From Rhizomys pruinosus (taxonomy: Eukaryota > Chordata > Mammalia > Rodentia > Spalacidae), in contig VZQC01006885.1 in the NCBI GenBank assembly GCA_009823505.1, forward strand, positions 366,180-430,179: a stretch of 64,000 bases of DNA, read 5' to 3'. A program made the translations under genes and the position numbers. Position 1 is the first letter of the stretch. The number at the start of each line of letters is the position of its first letter. Below the pieces are notes generated by a model that was not told where the DNA came from, ran no database searches, and was given only the letters and a program-made list of their open reading frames with translations. Shown piece by piece: positions 21,328-33,292 of the stretch.

Positions 21328-22644
21328 CATTTCATATTGTTAGAAACTGCTGTATGCAGCATGTTATGTTAAGTGTTGATACATATTCGAATAAAATAAT
21401 AATTACTCATAAATATAAAGGTGTAAGTAATGTTGACTCTGGCTATTGAACACTGACTTTACTAACAGAGTTAATATTAAGCTCCTAGAGTTAGCTCCCC
21501 ACTGCATTCCTATATTATTTTGCATAGACTGCCATAATATAATGCCTCAGACTGATAGCTTAGCAGTAATGTATCTTCTCACAATCTGTAGGTTGAAAGT
21601 CCTATATCAAGTTTCCAGAAGAGTCAATTTCTGGTCAGGTTTTGTTGTTTGACAGCTGTCTTCTCTTGGGAACTTCAAGTGGACTTTCTTCTTTGCAGAC
21701 AAGTTTGACATCCCCTCTACTTGCTAAGAGAACATCAGTTCTACTAGACTGAGACCACACCTCTTCAACAGAAATTAAACTTAATTATCTCCATAAAATT
21801 AACTTTTTTCCAAACACTTTCACATATTAGGTTAAAGCTTCAACAAAGAAATTTAGGGAGCAGTAAAATTGGGTCCCTCTGTAGAAGTTAAAAACATCCT
21901 CTTGTCTTTCAACTAAAATATTATTGACTGTGTTTCCTTTGAAATTTAAAGTCAAGTGCATATGAAGCATAATCCTACTGGTATAAATCAGAACCTAAGG
22001 AAAAATGTAGTTTTTCTGTTAATAGTTTTAGCCTTTGTCAGTATCTATGACATAAAGTATTTTGACCTTCCCTCTTTTCATTAGATAACCAAATAATAGT
22101 TATTTACTAATTTGTGGAATTTGCATATAATGAACACCTTAATTTTGAAACTTGTCCTTAGGTTTGAAAGGAAACGTGACCCTTTCTAATGAATGAAATC
22201 TTTTTAAAACTGCATTAAACAGGAAAACGTAAAAGCTATTGAGTAATGACAAGGTACATTACAATTACATACAATTTTGTTTAATTACATGCTGCTCTAG
22301 TACTCAATAGAATATGTGAATGAACTACTTAATGCACTTATAAATAAAATTAAATTCGAATATTCCCAGTAAACTTGCCAACTGTGCTTCTATAGTTTTT
22401 TTCTTTGAGTCTTTTTACCATCCTTGATTTTGGACAAAACATTATGGGAACAGTCAAACTAGTTTAAATCGGTTAATCCTAAAATGTAATGAAGATAAAA
22501 CTGTTTAAAACATCAATGAAATCATAATTTCTGAATTGTAAATCTAATGTAATATTGTTAAAGACAAGACTCTATGAGTTTTGTTTCAAAGTGAGTAGCC
22601 TTTTTCTAACACAAAGCTCACATAAAATCCATTTCTACATTTAT
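21328..22644. other. Unique sequence shared by both copies
   Basis: AT-rich, almost identical to 31966-33290. No repeat family or coding signal recognised. Frames such as 21446-21652 also occur unchanged in copy 2 but have no coding features. Confidence 0.5.
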
Positions 22645-22830
22645 TTTTACATTTTTTTTTTATTTGTTGTTTTGCACTGCATGGGTGACATGTGAGAGGC
22701 AGGAGGACAATATGTTGGAGTTGTTCTCTCTTCTTCCACCATGTGGGTCCTAGAGATTAACCTCAGATTGTCAGGCTTGTGGAACCTATCACTGAGCCAT
22801 CTCCAGCTGAGCCATCTCACTGGTTCCATT
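22645..22830 (-). mobile_element. B3-type SINE (copy 1)
   Basis: Minus-strand B3: 'ccaccatgtgggtcctagag', 'ctcagattgtcaggctt', 'gagccatctcactgg'. It has an extra 'gagccatctccagct' and many other changes from copy 2 (33293-33456), unlike the near-identical flanks. Confidence 0.8.
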
Positions 22831-23394
22831 TGTCCATTATTTTTCATGGAATAAGACCACAGGAAGCATTGGTTTTACTAAAACAAAAGCATATGATCAG
22901 AGAATAATGCAAATATGAATTAAAGTAGGCTTTTCCTTAATAATGCATCCCTTTTAAGAACTGGATTTTAAAAGGTTCTTGCAGGAACATTACACTGGTT
23001 CTTTGTTGCCCAAGGTCATGAATGTTTGAATAAAAATCAGAACCAAGATGCTTTCCAGTTAAAATGTCAGTACAGATGAGCATGTGCTGATGACTGGACA
23101 CACACAAAAGCAAGCACACTTCTTGGTAAAGACTTTCTTGCCATCTGTTCTTTTTCACTCTCTCTTACTTTAATTCCCAATTTTTTTCATTGGGATATTT
23201 TCCCTTGAAGAGCACACTTTTATTTTCCTTTGAAATCTTACAGTATATCATTTTGTAAAGATGTTTGTTGCATAGGATTATACTCCAACTGGCAAGCTAT
23301 TGGACAGATTTCTTCTTCCCAAACATGGATGCAGCATCTTGACTCATTATCATAAAACTTGTTGTTGACTGTTGACCCTCTGAAAGAAGAAAGG

Positions 23395-23705
23395 AGGAGG
23401 AAGAGTCAGCCATGCCTCCCAACCAACCATTTGGCCCTACTTTTACTAGAGGAAGGACTAAGGGTATCTAAGTAGAGGAAGCCCATAGGGAGAGTCTCTC
23501 ACCAAATTGTATGGCTGCTGGGAAGTCATGATCCATACCTGGATGGAGACTTTCCAGTGCAGATTTAGGAAGGGAACATCCACACACATGTAAGTAAACC
23601 CTCTCACCTGCTCTGTAAATAAGGTCAATAAACTCTCTCGGTTTCCAAACTGAAGTTTGGCTAAATCATACCTCAGTTTGTCTTTGGACCAAGAAAGGAG
23701 GGAGC
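23395..23705 (+). mobile_element. Possible LTR (copy 1)
   Basis: Contains 'gtaagtaaaccctctcacct' and 'gtcaataaactctctc', a poly-A signal context typical of rodent ERV LTRs, preceded by a less AT-rich stretch. No ends or target duplication found. Matches 34020-34330. Confidence 0.35.
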
Positions 23706-24002
23706 CAGACCTTGTTTGAGCATCCCAGAAGGAATTTTACAAACACTTTTTGAAAAGAAATTTAATTTTGATTAACAAAACTTTTCATGGATACTAACTG
23801 GAAGAATTGAGCTTTGCTGTCATTGCAAATAAATTTTAAGTATTAGCACCATTATGTGCCTGTATATTCTTGGAAACACTAGATAAGCAAAGGAAAGTAC
23901 AAATGTCTCTCCCACAATGGCACTTTGCAAGTTGGGTAGAAAACATGCCTATTTTTTCCCTTCACTCCCATTGCTGTCTGCCAGAATGAGATCAAGTGAC
24001 AT

Positions 24003-24092
24003 AGTTTGTGGCTGTAACTCAGGGGCAGAATGCCTAGCTCACATGTGTGAGGACCTCTGTTCAAGCCTAACCACCAGAAACAATAACATAAA
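24003..24092 (+). mobile_element. ID-type SINE (copy 1)
   Basis: 'ctgtaactcaggggcagaatgcctagc' followed by 'gtgaggacctctgttcaagcc' (each quoted in part) is a diverged tRNA-Ala-type ID element with B-box-like 'gttcaagcc'. Matches 34628-34717. Confidence 0.65.
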
Positions 24093-24339
24093 GGTTAAAT
24101 GACAGCCTGATCTTAGTAAAAATTAAAAATTTCTACTCACTCAACAAACATCAAAGAAAAAAATTTAAAAAGCAAACAAAAAGACAGACAATATTGGAAG
24201 ACATGAAATCAGGCTACAGAGGGGTTAGAAAGGAGGGAGGATATCTAAATGCTATCAAAATATATTTTATGAAATTCTGGAATCAACAAAAAAGAAATAA
24301 AAAAAGTGGACTATAAAGTGGAAGAAAATACCCATGTCA

Positions 24340-24650
24340 TAAATACTTTAAAATAGCTATTTTTCAGACTATGTGAAAAGCACACTTGTGATTCAATAAT
24401 AAAATACAAATAACCCCCAGCATCTATAGGAAAAAAATTCTTAAACAGTCTTTAAAAAAGAATATGCAAAATAACCAATCACATAAAAGTGCTTAATATC
24501 ATTAGATTCAGAAAAATGGAATTAATTATATAATTAGTTATCATTCCATGTCTATCAAAATGGCTAAAATGAAAAGTATTGAGCATCACAAATGTTGAGA
24601 AACATGCGTAAGAACTTCCAGATATTAGTGGTACCAAAGGTAAAATGGCA
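24340..24650 (+). mobile_element. Old L1 ORF2 C-terminal fragment (copy 1)
   Basis: 'aaaaaagaatatgcaaaataacc', 'atcaaaatggctaaaatgaa', 'caaatgttgagaaacatgcg' (quoted in part) follow the ancient L1 ORF2 3' end. Matches 34968-35275. Confidence 0.6.
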
Positions 24651-25330
24651 AACAAGTTGAAATAGTGAGAATTGGTGAGGCCAGGGGGTGAGGAAAAGTA
24701 GGCAGAAAGACTCCTGACATGGTTTCCAGGCCACTTGTGAGGATCAAAGAAAGAATTCAGAGGTGAGCCTGTCGGAGTTCAAATGAAGGTATGAGATGGG
24801 AGGCTACTAAGTAAAGTGAAAAAGACTGTACCTTCAGGCTCTAAGAAGCATGCAGCCAAGTCCATGAAGGATGTCAGTCAGAGTATAGAATTTTTAGAAA
24901 AAAATTTTCAGGACCATGGATCAACCCAATTGTGAAGTTTCCAGGAAGAAAGAAAGAGTTGCAGCAAATTAAGCCCACTATCAAACACAACCATGGCACT
25001 ATGTGAGCAGTGGTCCATAAAGTCAAAAAAGCTGTTGGAGAGCATGAAATCCTGGTCTGCTTTCCCAGTGACTGGAGGTGACTGTACCTATGTAACCCAA
25101 GGCTATCCTTACTTGTTAGCATTTGTGGCTAGAATTTGGTAGTTGCATGAATGTATTCCTTGGCTCTGGTACAAAAGTGCCTTTGCAACACTGACCTAGC
25201 AGTATTAAACTATAATCCTTGCTAGGCTTCAGAGCCTACTAGATGAGGCCAGTGCCTGTTTTGGTACATTCATCAGGGACTTACCCAAGCATTAGATTCT
25301 TAGATCAACAAGACCAGGAGGGTTTAAATG

Positions 25331-25331
25331 N
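25331..25331. other. Single-n assembly join
   Basis: The n marks the end of copy 1. The next bases are a T run that would fit after 15202, not after 25330; the true continuation of 25330 is at 35954. Confidence 0.85.
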
Positions 25332-25382
25332 TTTTTTTTTTTTTTAATTTGTGTGTGTGTGTGTGTGTGTGTATGTGTGTAT
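25332..25382. repeat. Poly-T and (GT)n
   Basis: T run of about 14, then about 15 GT units with an 'at' interruption. Confidence 0.9.
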
Positions 25383-25519
25383 AAGTAAAAGATGGGGGGG
25401 TGAGGGCATGGAAGTCAAAGGCCACCTTTGTGGAGTTTTCTCTCTTTCCACCTTTAAGTGGGGTCCTGAGCTCAAACTCAGGCTTCAGGCTTGTCCAGTG
25501 AGCCATCTCACCATCCTAG
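25383..25519 (-). mobile_element. B3/B2-type SINE fragment
   Basis: 'gtggggtcctgagctcaaact', 'cttgtccagtgagccatct' (quoted in part) on the minus strand. Its T-rich and GT-rich start precedes it. Confidence 0.65.
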
Positions 25520-25704
25520 GTTTTGTGTTTTTTGTGGTTTTTTGTTTGTTTGTTTGTTTATTTGTTTTGAGACAGGGTCTCCCTATCACCCTAGCTGGCC
25601 GGAAACTCACTCTGTAGATCAGGGTGGCCTTGAACTCACAGAGATCTGCCTGCCTCTGCCTCCCAAGTGCTAGGATTAAAGGCATGCTCCACCGCACCAG
25701 GCTT
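25520..25704 (-). mobile_element. B1 SINE
   Basis: Minus-strand B1 with (GTTT)n tail, 'gagacagggtctccct', 'cacagagatctgcctgcct', 'aaaggcatgctccaccgcac'. It sits next to the B2 part at 25705. Confidence 0.92.
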
Positions 25705-25811
25705 AAAGACGGTTCTTAGCCACTGTGTGGGTGCTGGGAATGGGAATCCAACCTCGGTCCTCTCTGCAAGAGCAGTTGGTGCTCTTAACTGCTGAGCTAT
25801 CTCTCCAGCCT
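25705..25811 (-). mobile_element. B2 SINE, 5' half
   Basis: Minus-strand B2 front half: 'gacggttcttagccactgtg', 'gcaagagcagttggtgctctt', 'gctatctctccagcc' (quoted in part). Its 3' half is absent. Confidence 0.85.
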
Positions 25812-25821
25812 CTTGCCATCC

Positions 25822-25857
25822 TGTTTTTTTGTTGTTGTTGGTTTTTTTTTTTTTTTT
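25822..25857. repeat. Poly-T tract
   Basis: T-rich stretch with a (GTT)n interruption and a run of about 18 T ending at the env stop codon. On the minus strand it is an A tract immediately after the stop. Confidence 0.9.
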
Positions 25858-27180
25858 TTATGAAAATGGAGTAGTAGTATTGTCACCGTCCTCCAGAAGA
25901 TTCTCAGGGATGGCCTGATATTGGACTAAAACAGTCTGGACTGTGACCTCAGTGAAAGTATTGATTTGGTTTTTGATAAACTGGAGAACACAGAGTGCAA
26001 TAGTCAGGAGAACTCCTAGGGTGAAAATAGGTCCCAGCAAAGGAAGTAACCAGGCAGTCAGTGGCTTGCAAAACCACGGGACAGAAACTTGTGAGGAGTA
26101 TCTTACATGGAGTCCTTTCCTAAGCTCCTTTAGGGTTTTAACATTTTGTTCAACTACACCAGAATCATTAACATAAAAGCAACATTCCTCCCCCAGGAAC
26201 ACACAGGTTCCCTCATTTTCTGCAGTCAATAAGTCCAGGGCTCGCTGGTTCTGCATCACCACCTGGACCAGAGAAGTTATCTGTCTCTGGAGCGATTCAA
26301 GGCTATTTATCATGGATGCCATTGCCTCATCAAGCTTATTTTGGAAGTCTGCTTCCATGCTGTAAACCTTTACTAGAACTCACTGCAGTTCCCGCCACTG
26401 CCGTGGAAAGAATGACGGCTAGGCTGACCAGAAGCTAGCTAAGTATCTCTCTCTTTTGATGATCTGGGTCCAGTCGCAGCATCCAAGTGACTTCATCCTT
26501 CTCATAAAGGAAGAACTGGAGAGTAAATAATAACAGGCAATCAAATTTCAGAACCAGTAGCATTTGCACAGAAGGAGGAAGCACCCTCATACCAGAGGGA
26601 AAAAAAACAAAACAAAACAAAACGGGGATTTGATACAAGGTCCTGTCAAGGGAACACTTTGGAGGCACCTGGAGTCTGGGGCTGCTGCAGCTCTAATTAA
26701 ACAAATAGGAAAAGTCATGAGTCGGTCAAAGAGGGAAATGCTGTGAAATACAGGCCTTTCTCCACGAGGGCAGATTCCTGTAGAGAGATGTTAAAAGGAA
26801 CGGCAGTAGAAGGAAATGTGTGAGAAATGCACAGAAAAAACATTGGGAGACATTTGGGTGGGTGATGTAGTTAAGGAAATCTCAGGCATATTCAATGTAC
26901 TGGGGCCATGTTACAGTAGACTGCAGCTTTCCTTCCATTTTGTATTCCTGTAACAGAATGTGGGATTGAGTGAGAATGGGCTGAGGGGCTAGAACAAGCT
27001 GGCGAGAGATGTGAATATCCACCACAGGGTACCGGGCATTACTGTAAGAGTAGAGTTTTCCCTGCACTCCAGCCCTCCAGCAGTCACTCCAGGGATCCTG
27101 TATGTTAATTTCAAACTGGTTATTTGGGATTCAGAACAGGCTCCTTGGACTGTGAACATTCTCCAACCTGCAAGACCAAA
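25858..27180 (-). pseudogene. Gamma-type retroviral env remnant, copy 2
   Basis: Minus-strand env of an endogenous retrovirus. The TM part (25858-26358) is open for 166 codons. Residues 5-45 form a heptad coiled coil, 35-46 resemble the conserved segment before the cysteines, 'CVFLGEECC' at 52-60 is a CX6CC motif, 103-128 is a strongly hydrophobic anchor, and 129-166 a cytoplasmic tail. Further upstream, a fusion-peptide-like hydrophobic stretch (about 26380-26425) is in a different frame. An SU-like piece (26882-27067) ends in a stop, after which a CFFC motif (26831-26842) follows in the same frame; CXXC in SU with CX6CC in TM is the gamma/type-D arrangement. No signal peptide and several breaks: a decayed gene. 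No gag or pol was seen beside it. Confidence 0.85.
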
Positions 27181-27732
27181 AATTAAGGTATAAAGGACTT
27201 GTTATTTCTTGTCCTCATTCTCAAAATTTGATGAATTCTGAGAAGAAAATTAACATTTCCCAGAGCTTTCCTTTTGAGAACAAATAGAAGCTGGTATATA
27301 GCTGACACCACGGCTTGCTTAACTTTTTCCAAAATTACTTCTCATTTCTTCATTTATTCCTCCTAAAGACAATCCTTTTTGAAGTTTCACTTCAATATGA
27401 TCCCTATTTCAGGGTTTACTTCTAGGAAATGCAGTCTAACAACTAGCAGATCTCACCAGAGACCTGTAGCCTGTGGATGTCCCATGTTCAAGGCTCCTCT
27501 GCTTGCTATAATGTTCTGATCTCATTCTTTTAATGTACTTCACAATTGAACAAAAAATATTGTATTTTTCAACTTAACTATTCTATAATCAGTTTCAATA
27601 TTCTGAATTTTTTTGTTCATCTTTCTGCATGAATCAAATCAAGATATCAGCTGAGATTTAGGAGTAATTGAGTTCCATTTTATCTAGCTAGTATGAAACC
27701 TGAAAATAGAACTCCTTTTATCTAGATACTAT

Positions 27733-27785
27733 TCTTCCTTTTTTGGTCTTTTTGAGACAGGGTTTGTCTGATAGTTTGTCCTCAT
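27733..27785 (-). mobile_element. B1 fragment (copy 2)
   Basis: Same 3' B1 fragment as 17110-17165, here 'ttggtctttttgagacaggg', which keeps the usual five T's. Confidence 0.6.
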
Positions 27786-27896
27786 GGAAATTATTTAATT
27801 GAGCCTCGATTTAATACTTTGAATTCAATTCTGATCAGGCATTATCACATGAACTTTTCAGATGAATAATTTATGTTTTAAAACATAATATATGGG

Positions 27897-28140
27897 GCTG
27901 GAGAGATGGCCTAGCAGTTAAGAGCACCGACTGCTCTTGCAGAGGACCAACTGCTCTTGCAGAGGACCCGGGTTTGATCCCCATCACCCACATGGTGGCT
28001 GAGAACCATCTTTAAGTCCAGTTCCAGGGGAATCCAACGCCCTCTTCTGACCTCTGTGGCATTGCATGACACGGGTGCACAAACCTGCATGCAGACAGTA
28101 CATTCATACACATAAAAATAAATAAACAAATAATTTTAAA
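27897..28140 (+). mobile_element. B2 SINE (copy 2)
   Basis: 'ggggctggagagatggcctag', 'gcagttaagagcaccgactg' (quoted in part), doubled 'accaactgctcttgcagagg', B box 'gggtttgatcccc', tail AAATAAATAAACAAAT. Cleaner than its copy-1 counterpart. Confidence 0.93.
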
Positions 28141-28157
28141 AAAATATAATATTTCCT

Positions 28158-28200
28158 TATATATATAATATATATAAAATATATATATATATATATATAT
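28158..28200. repeat. (TA)n microsatellite (copy 2)
   Basis: TA repeat between two SINEs; counterpart of 17536-17580. Confidence 0.9.
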
Positions 28201-28202
28201 GA

Positions 28203-28368
28203 TGGGGGAGGTTGTACACAAGAGTACAATGCCTACAGAGGCCAGAAGAAGGCATCGGATTACCTGCATCTGCAGTTACAATTAGTTGTGAGCCACCCTA
28301 TTTGGACACTGGAAACACTAATCTCTAATATGCACTCTTAACCACTAATTCATCCCTCTAACTCCAGG
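28203..28368 (-). mobile_element. Old B3/B2-type SINE (copy 2)
   Basis: Counterpart of 17583-17745, with 'gttgtacacaag' where copy 1 has 'gttgtcacacaag'. Confidence 0.7.
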
Positions 28369-28833
28369 AAATATTTGTATTTTGAAAAACTATAATGGAA
28401 AACATTTCTCATTTGGCTGCATATTAACTGAGCCAGAATAAAGATCTCCTGTAAATGGCTCTGGCAGTGGTATTTGAAGAATATTTTCTTATCTTGAATT
28501 TTCTCAGTAATAGTGTGAGAACCACAGCTTGTTTTTTGTTTGTTTTTGTTATAGTTGCCTGTTATTGCCAAAATTAAACTAAATGAACAATTGCAAAAAA
28601 AGTCTTATTTGTGAACAACTCTTTTCCAAAAAAAAATCATAGTTATCATAGAGTAAGTTCATAGTTTATTTTGCTAATCTTATTTATATTTTAATTTGAT
28701 GCTACTGTAATTGCAACTATTTCCTTAATATAATTTAAATATTTTCTTCCAGAGGGTAGAAATAAATTTAATATTTATATCTTAGCATTGTTGTGTTCAT
28801 TAGTTCTAATGAACTAATTAATTAATTAACATA

Positions 28834-29028
28834 CTTATTTTTATTTTATACATATAGGTATTTTGCCTGCATACATGTAACTCCACTTCATGTGTGCAAT
28901 GTCCACTGATGCCAAAAGGAGGCATCAGATTCCCTACCACACTGTACTATGGGTGCTGGGAACAGAACCTGGGTCCTCTGCAACAATAGCCAGTGCTTTT
29001 AACTGATGAGCCATCTTCTCCAGTCCCA
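28834..29028 (-). mobile_element. Old B3-type SINE (copy 2)
   Basis: Counterpart of 18212-18410; 'actatgggtgctgggaac' is the expected form, while copy 1 has an extra t. Confidence 0.75.
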
Positions 29029-29365
29029 GTTCTACTAAATTTTTAGTTATACAGATTCCTTAATATTTTCTACATTTAAGTTCATTTCACTAGAAAACAA
29101 ATAATTCTATTTGGGATTTTGAAACCTCATTTTTTGTCTAATTCCATTATGGAATTTCTGGTAAGAGGTATTACAGAATAATTAACATTGTTTTCCATGC
29201 CCTGCGCTTATGAGGAAGCCGTTGGAAACCACTCACAGTTAAACTTAATATTGACTGTGAGCCTTCCACGGATGATTATTAGTTAATATTTTTTTGTTGT
29301 TATTGAGAGGTATTAGATTCTGTCAAATGTTTTTTTTTTGAACTGATTGAAATGGCCATGTGTAT

Positions 29366-29580
29366 AGGGCTGGGGAGATGCCTCAGGGTGCTCTTACAGA
29401 AGACGTATATTTGATTCCCAGCACCTACATGGTGGCTAAAAATTGTCCATAACTCAAGTTCCAACAGTTCCAACAGCCTAGTCTGACCTCTGTCAGCATT
29501 GCACGACATGGGTGTATTTATATACATGTAGGCAAAATACATTCATACATGTAAAATAGAAACAATAAATAAAATTAAAA
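29366..29580 (+). mobile_element. Old B2 SINE (copy 2)
   Basis: Counterpart of 18749-18960, with 'ggggctggggagatgcctcag' and 'cacctacatggtggctaa' (quoted in part), closer to the family form than copy 1. Confidence 0.8.
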
Positions 29581-30507
29581 AGAAATGACCATGTGTTTAT
29601 CTTTTGTTCCATTACTGTTAATATTGGTGTTAGACATACTAACTGATTTAAGATATTTAAAAATACATTTAATGTAAGTATCTAAACAGTAGTTAGTGGA
29701 AAACAATTTACTGAAGTATCTTGACACTTAGGAGAAAATTCTGGAGTATCCAAATATAATCACATTTCTACAACATAGTTCTATAGAATGTATCTCGGTT
29801 AACTGAGCATTATGATAAAGTAATATTTAAGCTATTTAGGCAAGAATCCAAGTTTTAAATTATTAAATTAGTAATGATAAGAAATTAACAAGTCATATGT
29901 ATCCATTATGTTAAGGGAACTATTCTCCAACTAGTAAATGAATAATAAGTTTTTAGCTTTATATACATAACTATAATTACTCCAAAATTTACTGAGGAAT
30001 GTAAAGCACTTGAATAAATAAACACAAAAACCATGCTTCTGCATACTGATAAGACAACAATTATCTTAAAGGTAATGATAAATTAATCAGGATTCCATTA
30101 AAATATATTAGTTTTGAAATATGCTAAAATAAAATTAGAGCTAACTTAAAGATAACCAAATACGATTTATTTTACATTGAAAGACATTGCTCATGAAAAG
30201 CATAACATTAGCACATAACAGAATATCCTTCAACTTTCATATTACTGGTGTTGTATTAGTGCTAGAAATATTAAATAGTAGAGAATTTCTCAACATATGA
30301 GAAAATATAAGAATTTAGTATATTCATAAAGGATTATCTCAGATTGAATACATATTACCTGATAAACTGTGTTGAAATATTACACTACATACCATACCAA
30401 AATTGTCCCAAATTGTGTAAGCTAATAAAAACTTGATCTAATCTCTAAACACAGCAGGCAAAATTTTCCATGTAGAAGCATACCATTTCCAACTTTAAAA
30501 AGTAAAA

Positions 30508-30653
30508 TGAGGGCTGGGCATGGTGATGCATGTATTTAATCCCAGCACTTGGAAGGCAGAAGCAGGTGGATCTCTGTAAATTCAAGGGTAGCCTGGTCTA
30601 CAGAGTTCCAGGACAACCAGAGCTACAGGGAGACCTTGACTCAAAAAAAAAAG
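30508..30653 (+). mobile_element. B1 SINE (copy 2)
   Basis: Counterpart of 19885-20030 with a normal 'gcaggtggatctctgtaaat' and 'gtagcctggtctacagag'. Confidence 0.9.
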
Positions 30654-30984
30654 CAGAAGATGTAAAATGAGACCTAACTACCATATCTGTTGTGAGTTAT
30701 AAATCTGGTATGGATTGGTATCTTTCCCCACTGTGTACCTTCTAAACTTGCAAGGTGGCACCACTCACTTTCTGTCTGTAAGCCCAATTCCTTCTATGAG
30801 AAAAGAAATAAAGTTTCCCAAAATAAAGTACAAATCGAACTTCATAGTTTACTATTGATTTTTCTTCTTCTAACAAATTACTACTGCATCTATAAGCCAT
30901 TTTTTATAAAATTTGACATTTGGTAACTTACTCAATTTTAACTTTTGATTCAGTAGGTCTAGGTAGGATACAAGATTCACACTC

Positions 30985-31320
30985 TGTATTAGACCCTTTT
31001 CTTTTGCTGTGATAAACCCGCCATGACCAAGGGAACTTATAAAAGGAAGAGTTTATTTGCGCTTACAATTGATGGTTCCAGGGAATTAGAGTCCATCCTG
31101 GTGGGGAGGCGTGGTGGCAAGAGCTGGAGCAGAAAGCTGAGCTTCACATCTTCCATTGAATACAGAAAGCAGAGAGAGCAACTGGAGAAGGGGAAGGCTT
31201 GTTGAACTCTCTAAACCCACCCCCAGTGACATAAGGCCTCCCAAAACAGTGCCACCAACTAGGGACAAAATCTCTGAATACTTCAAGCCTGTGGGAGACA
31301 GTCTCATTCAAACCACCACA
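30985..31320 (-). mobile_element. ORR1/MaLR-type LTR (copy 2)
   Basis: Counterpart of 20362-20702 with 'acagtgccaccaactaggg', the family form; copy 1 reads 'acagactaccctgcccc' there. Confidence 0.82.
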
Positions 31321-31621
31321 TATTCTAATCAACTTTCAGAAAATGCTGTCAAGAACAAAGCTGTAATCTGTCCACAAATCTCTTTTCTTTCTTCACTCTG
31401 CTTCTTTATCTGGGATTTTCTTTCTTCACTCTGCTTCCTATTCACATTAACCTATTTCAATAAACAGGTAACTAGCAATCAGAATATTATCTTCCAAACT
31501 TATGTTCTCTAATGATCAAATGAATTAATGAATGTAACCCCTTTTCTAAGCCTAGGGAACAATCTGCGGAAGAGGGGGCGTGGTAGAATGTAAGGGCTTC
31601 GATTGGGGTTAATGGTGAAAC

Positions 31622-31965
31622 TACAACAATATAGACTGGACACTCATTTGATCAACTTGATTGAACATACAAGCCCCCCCTGCTGGATGGTGGGACCCAT
31701 GAGCTGTGTGGGTTTGGGCACAACTGCTTGCAAATTGGTTTTACATGAAGGATGCTTGTACTCACAAATTATCACATATTGTTAAAAAAAATGAAAACAA
31801 AACAAAACAAAAAAGCAGAGAAAGATGCAGAAAACACGGCAGAATGCACGATCTGCGATGGGTAGGGGTGGGGTGGGGGGGAAGGGAAGGGGATATATGC
31901 CTGAACTGAATTGGAAAATGATGTATGAAATACACAAAGCATCAATAAAAATAAATAAAAAAAAG
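31622..31965 (+). mobile_element. L1 3' UTR (copy 2)
   Basis: Counterpart of 20965-21327, with small indel differences in the G-rich and A-rich stretches. Confidence 0.8.
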
Positions 31966-33292
31966 ACATTTCATTATGTAGAAACTGCTGTATGCAGCAT
32001 GTTATGTTAAGTGTTGATACATATTCGAATAAAATAATAATTACTCATAAATATAAAGGTGTAAGTAATGTTGACTCTGGCTATTGAACACTGACTTTAC
32101 TAACAGAGTTAATATTAAGCTCCTAGAGTTAGCTCCCCACTGCATTCCTATATTATTTTGCATAGACTGCCATAATATAATGCCTCAGACTGATAGCTTA
32201 GCAGTAATGTATCTTCTCACAATCTGTAGGTTGAAAGTCCTATATCAAGTTTCCAGAAGAGTCAATTTCTGGTCAGGTTTTGTTGTTTGACAGCTGTCTT
32301 CTCTTGGGAACTTCAAGTGGACTTTCTTCTTTGCAGACAAGTTTGACATCCCCTCTACTTGCTAAGAGAACATCAGTTCTACTAGACTGAGACCACACCT
32401 CTTCAACAGAAATTAAACTTAATTATCTCCATAAAATTAACTTTTTTCCAAACACTTTCACATATTAGGTTAAAGCTTCAACAAAGAAATTTAGGGAGCA
32501 GTAAAATTGGGTCCCTCTGTAGAAGTTAAAAACATCCTCTTGTCTTTCAACTAAAATATTATTGACTGTGTTTTCCTTTGAAATTTAAAGTCAAGTGCAT
32601 ATGAAGCATAATCCTACTGGTATAAATCAGAACCTAAGGAAAAATGTAGTTTTTCTGTTAATAGTTTTAGCCTTTGTCAGTATCTATGACATAAAGTATT
32701 TTGACCTTCCCTCTTTTCATTAGATAACCAAATAATAGTTATTTACTAATTTGTGGAATTTGCATATAATGAACACCTTTAATTTTGAAACTTGTCCTTA
32801 GGTTTGAAAGGAAACGTGACCCTTTCTAATGAATGAAATCTTTTTAAAACTGCATTAAACAGAAAACGTAAAAGCTATTGAGTAATGACAAGGTACATTA
32901 CAATTACATACAATTTTGTTTAATTACATGCTGCTCTAGTACTCAATAGAATATGTGAATGAACTACTTAATGCACTTATAAATAAAATTAAATTCGAAT
33001 ATTCCCAGTAAACATGCCAACTGTGCTTCTATTAGTTTTTTCTTTGAGTCTTTTTACCATCCTTGATTTTGGACAAAACATTATGGGAACAGTCAAACTA
33101 GTTTAAATCGGTTAATCCTAAAATGTAATGAAGATAAAACTGTTTAAAACATCAATGAAATCATAATTTCTGAATTGTAAATCTAATGTAATATTGTTAA
33201 AGACAAGACTCTATGAGTTTTGTTTCAAAGTGAGTAGCCTTTTTCTAACACAAAGCTCACATAAAATCATTTCTACATTTATTTTTACATTT

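Larger units (their letters stand above)
15258..25330. repeat. 10.1-kb direct repeat, copy 1
   Basis: Bases 15258-25330 correspond to 25860-35953. Offset grows from 10602 to 10623 by many small indels. Order and orientation of every SINE, LTR and L1 piece is the same. Unique stretches match almost base for base, while SINEs and the env part carry most differences. Copy 1 ends exactly at a single n (25331). Most likely one locus assembled twice. Confidence 0.93.

Noticed and set aside
25858..27180. Env copy as a working syncytin-type gene
   Set aside because: No signal peptide, SU broken by stops and frameshifts, fusion-peptide-like stretch out of frame with TM.
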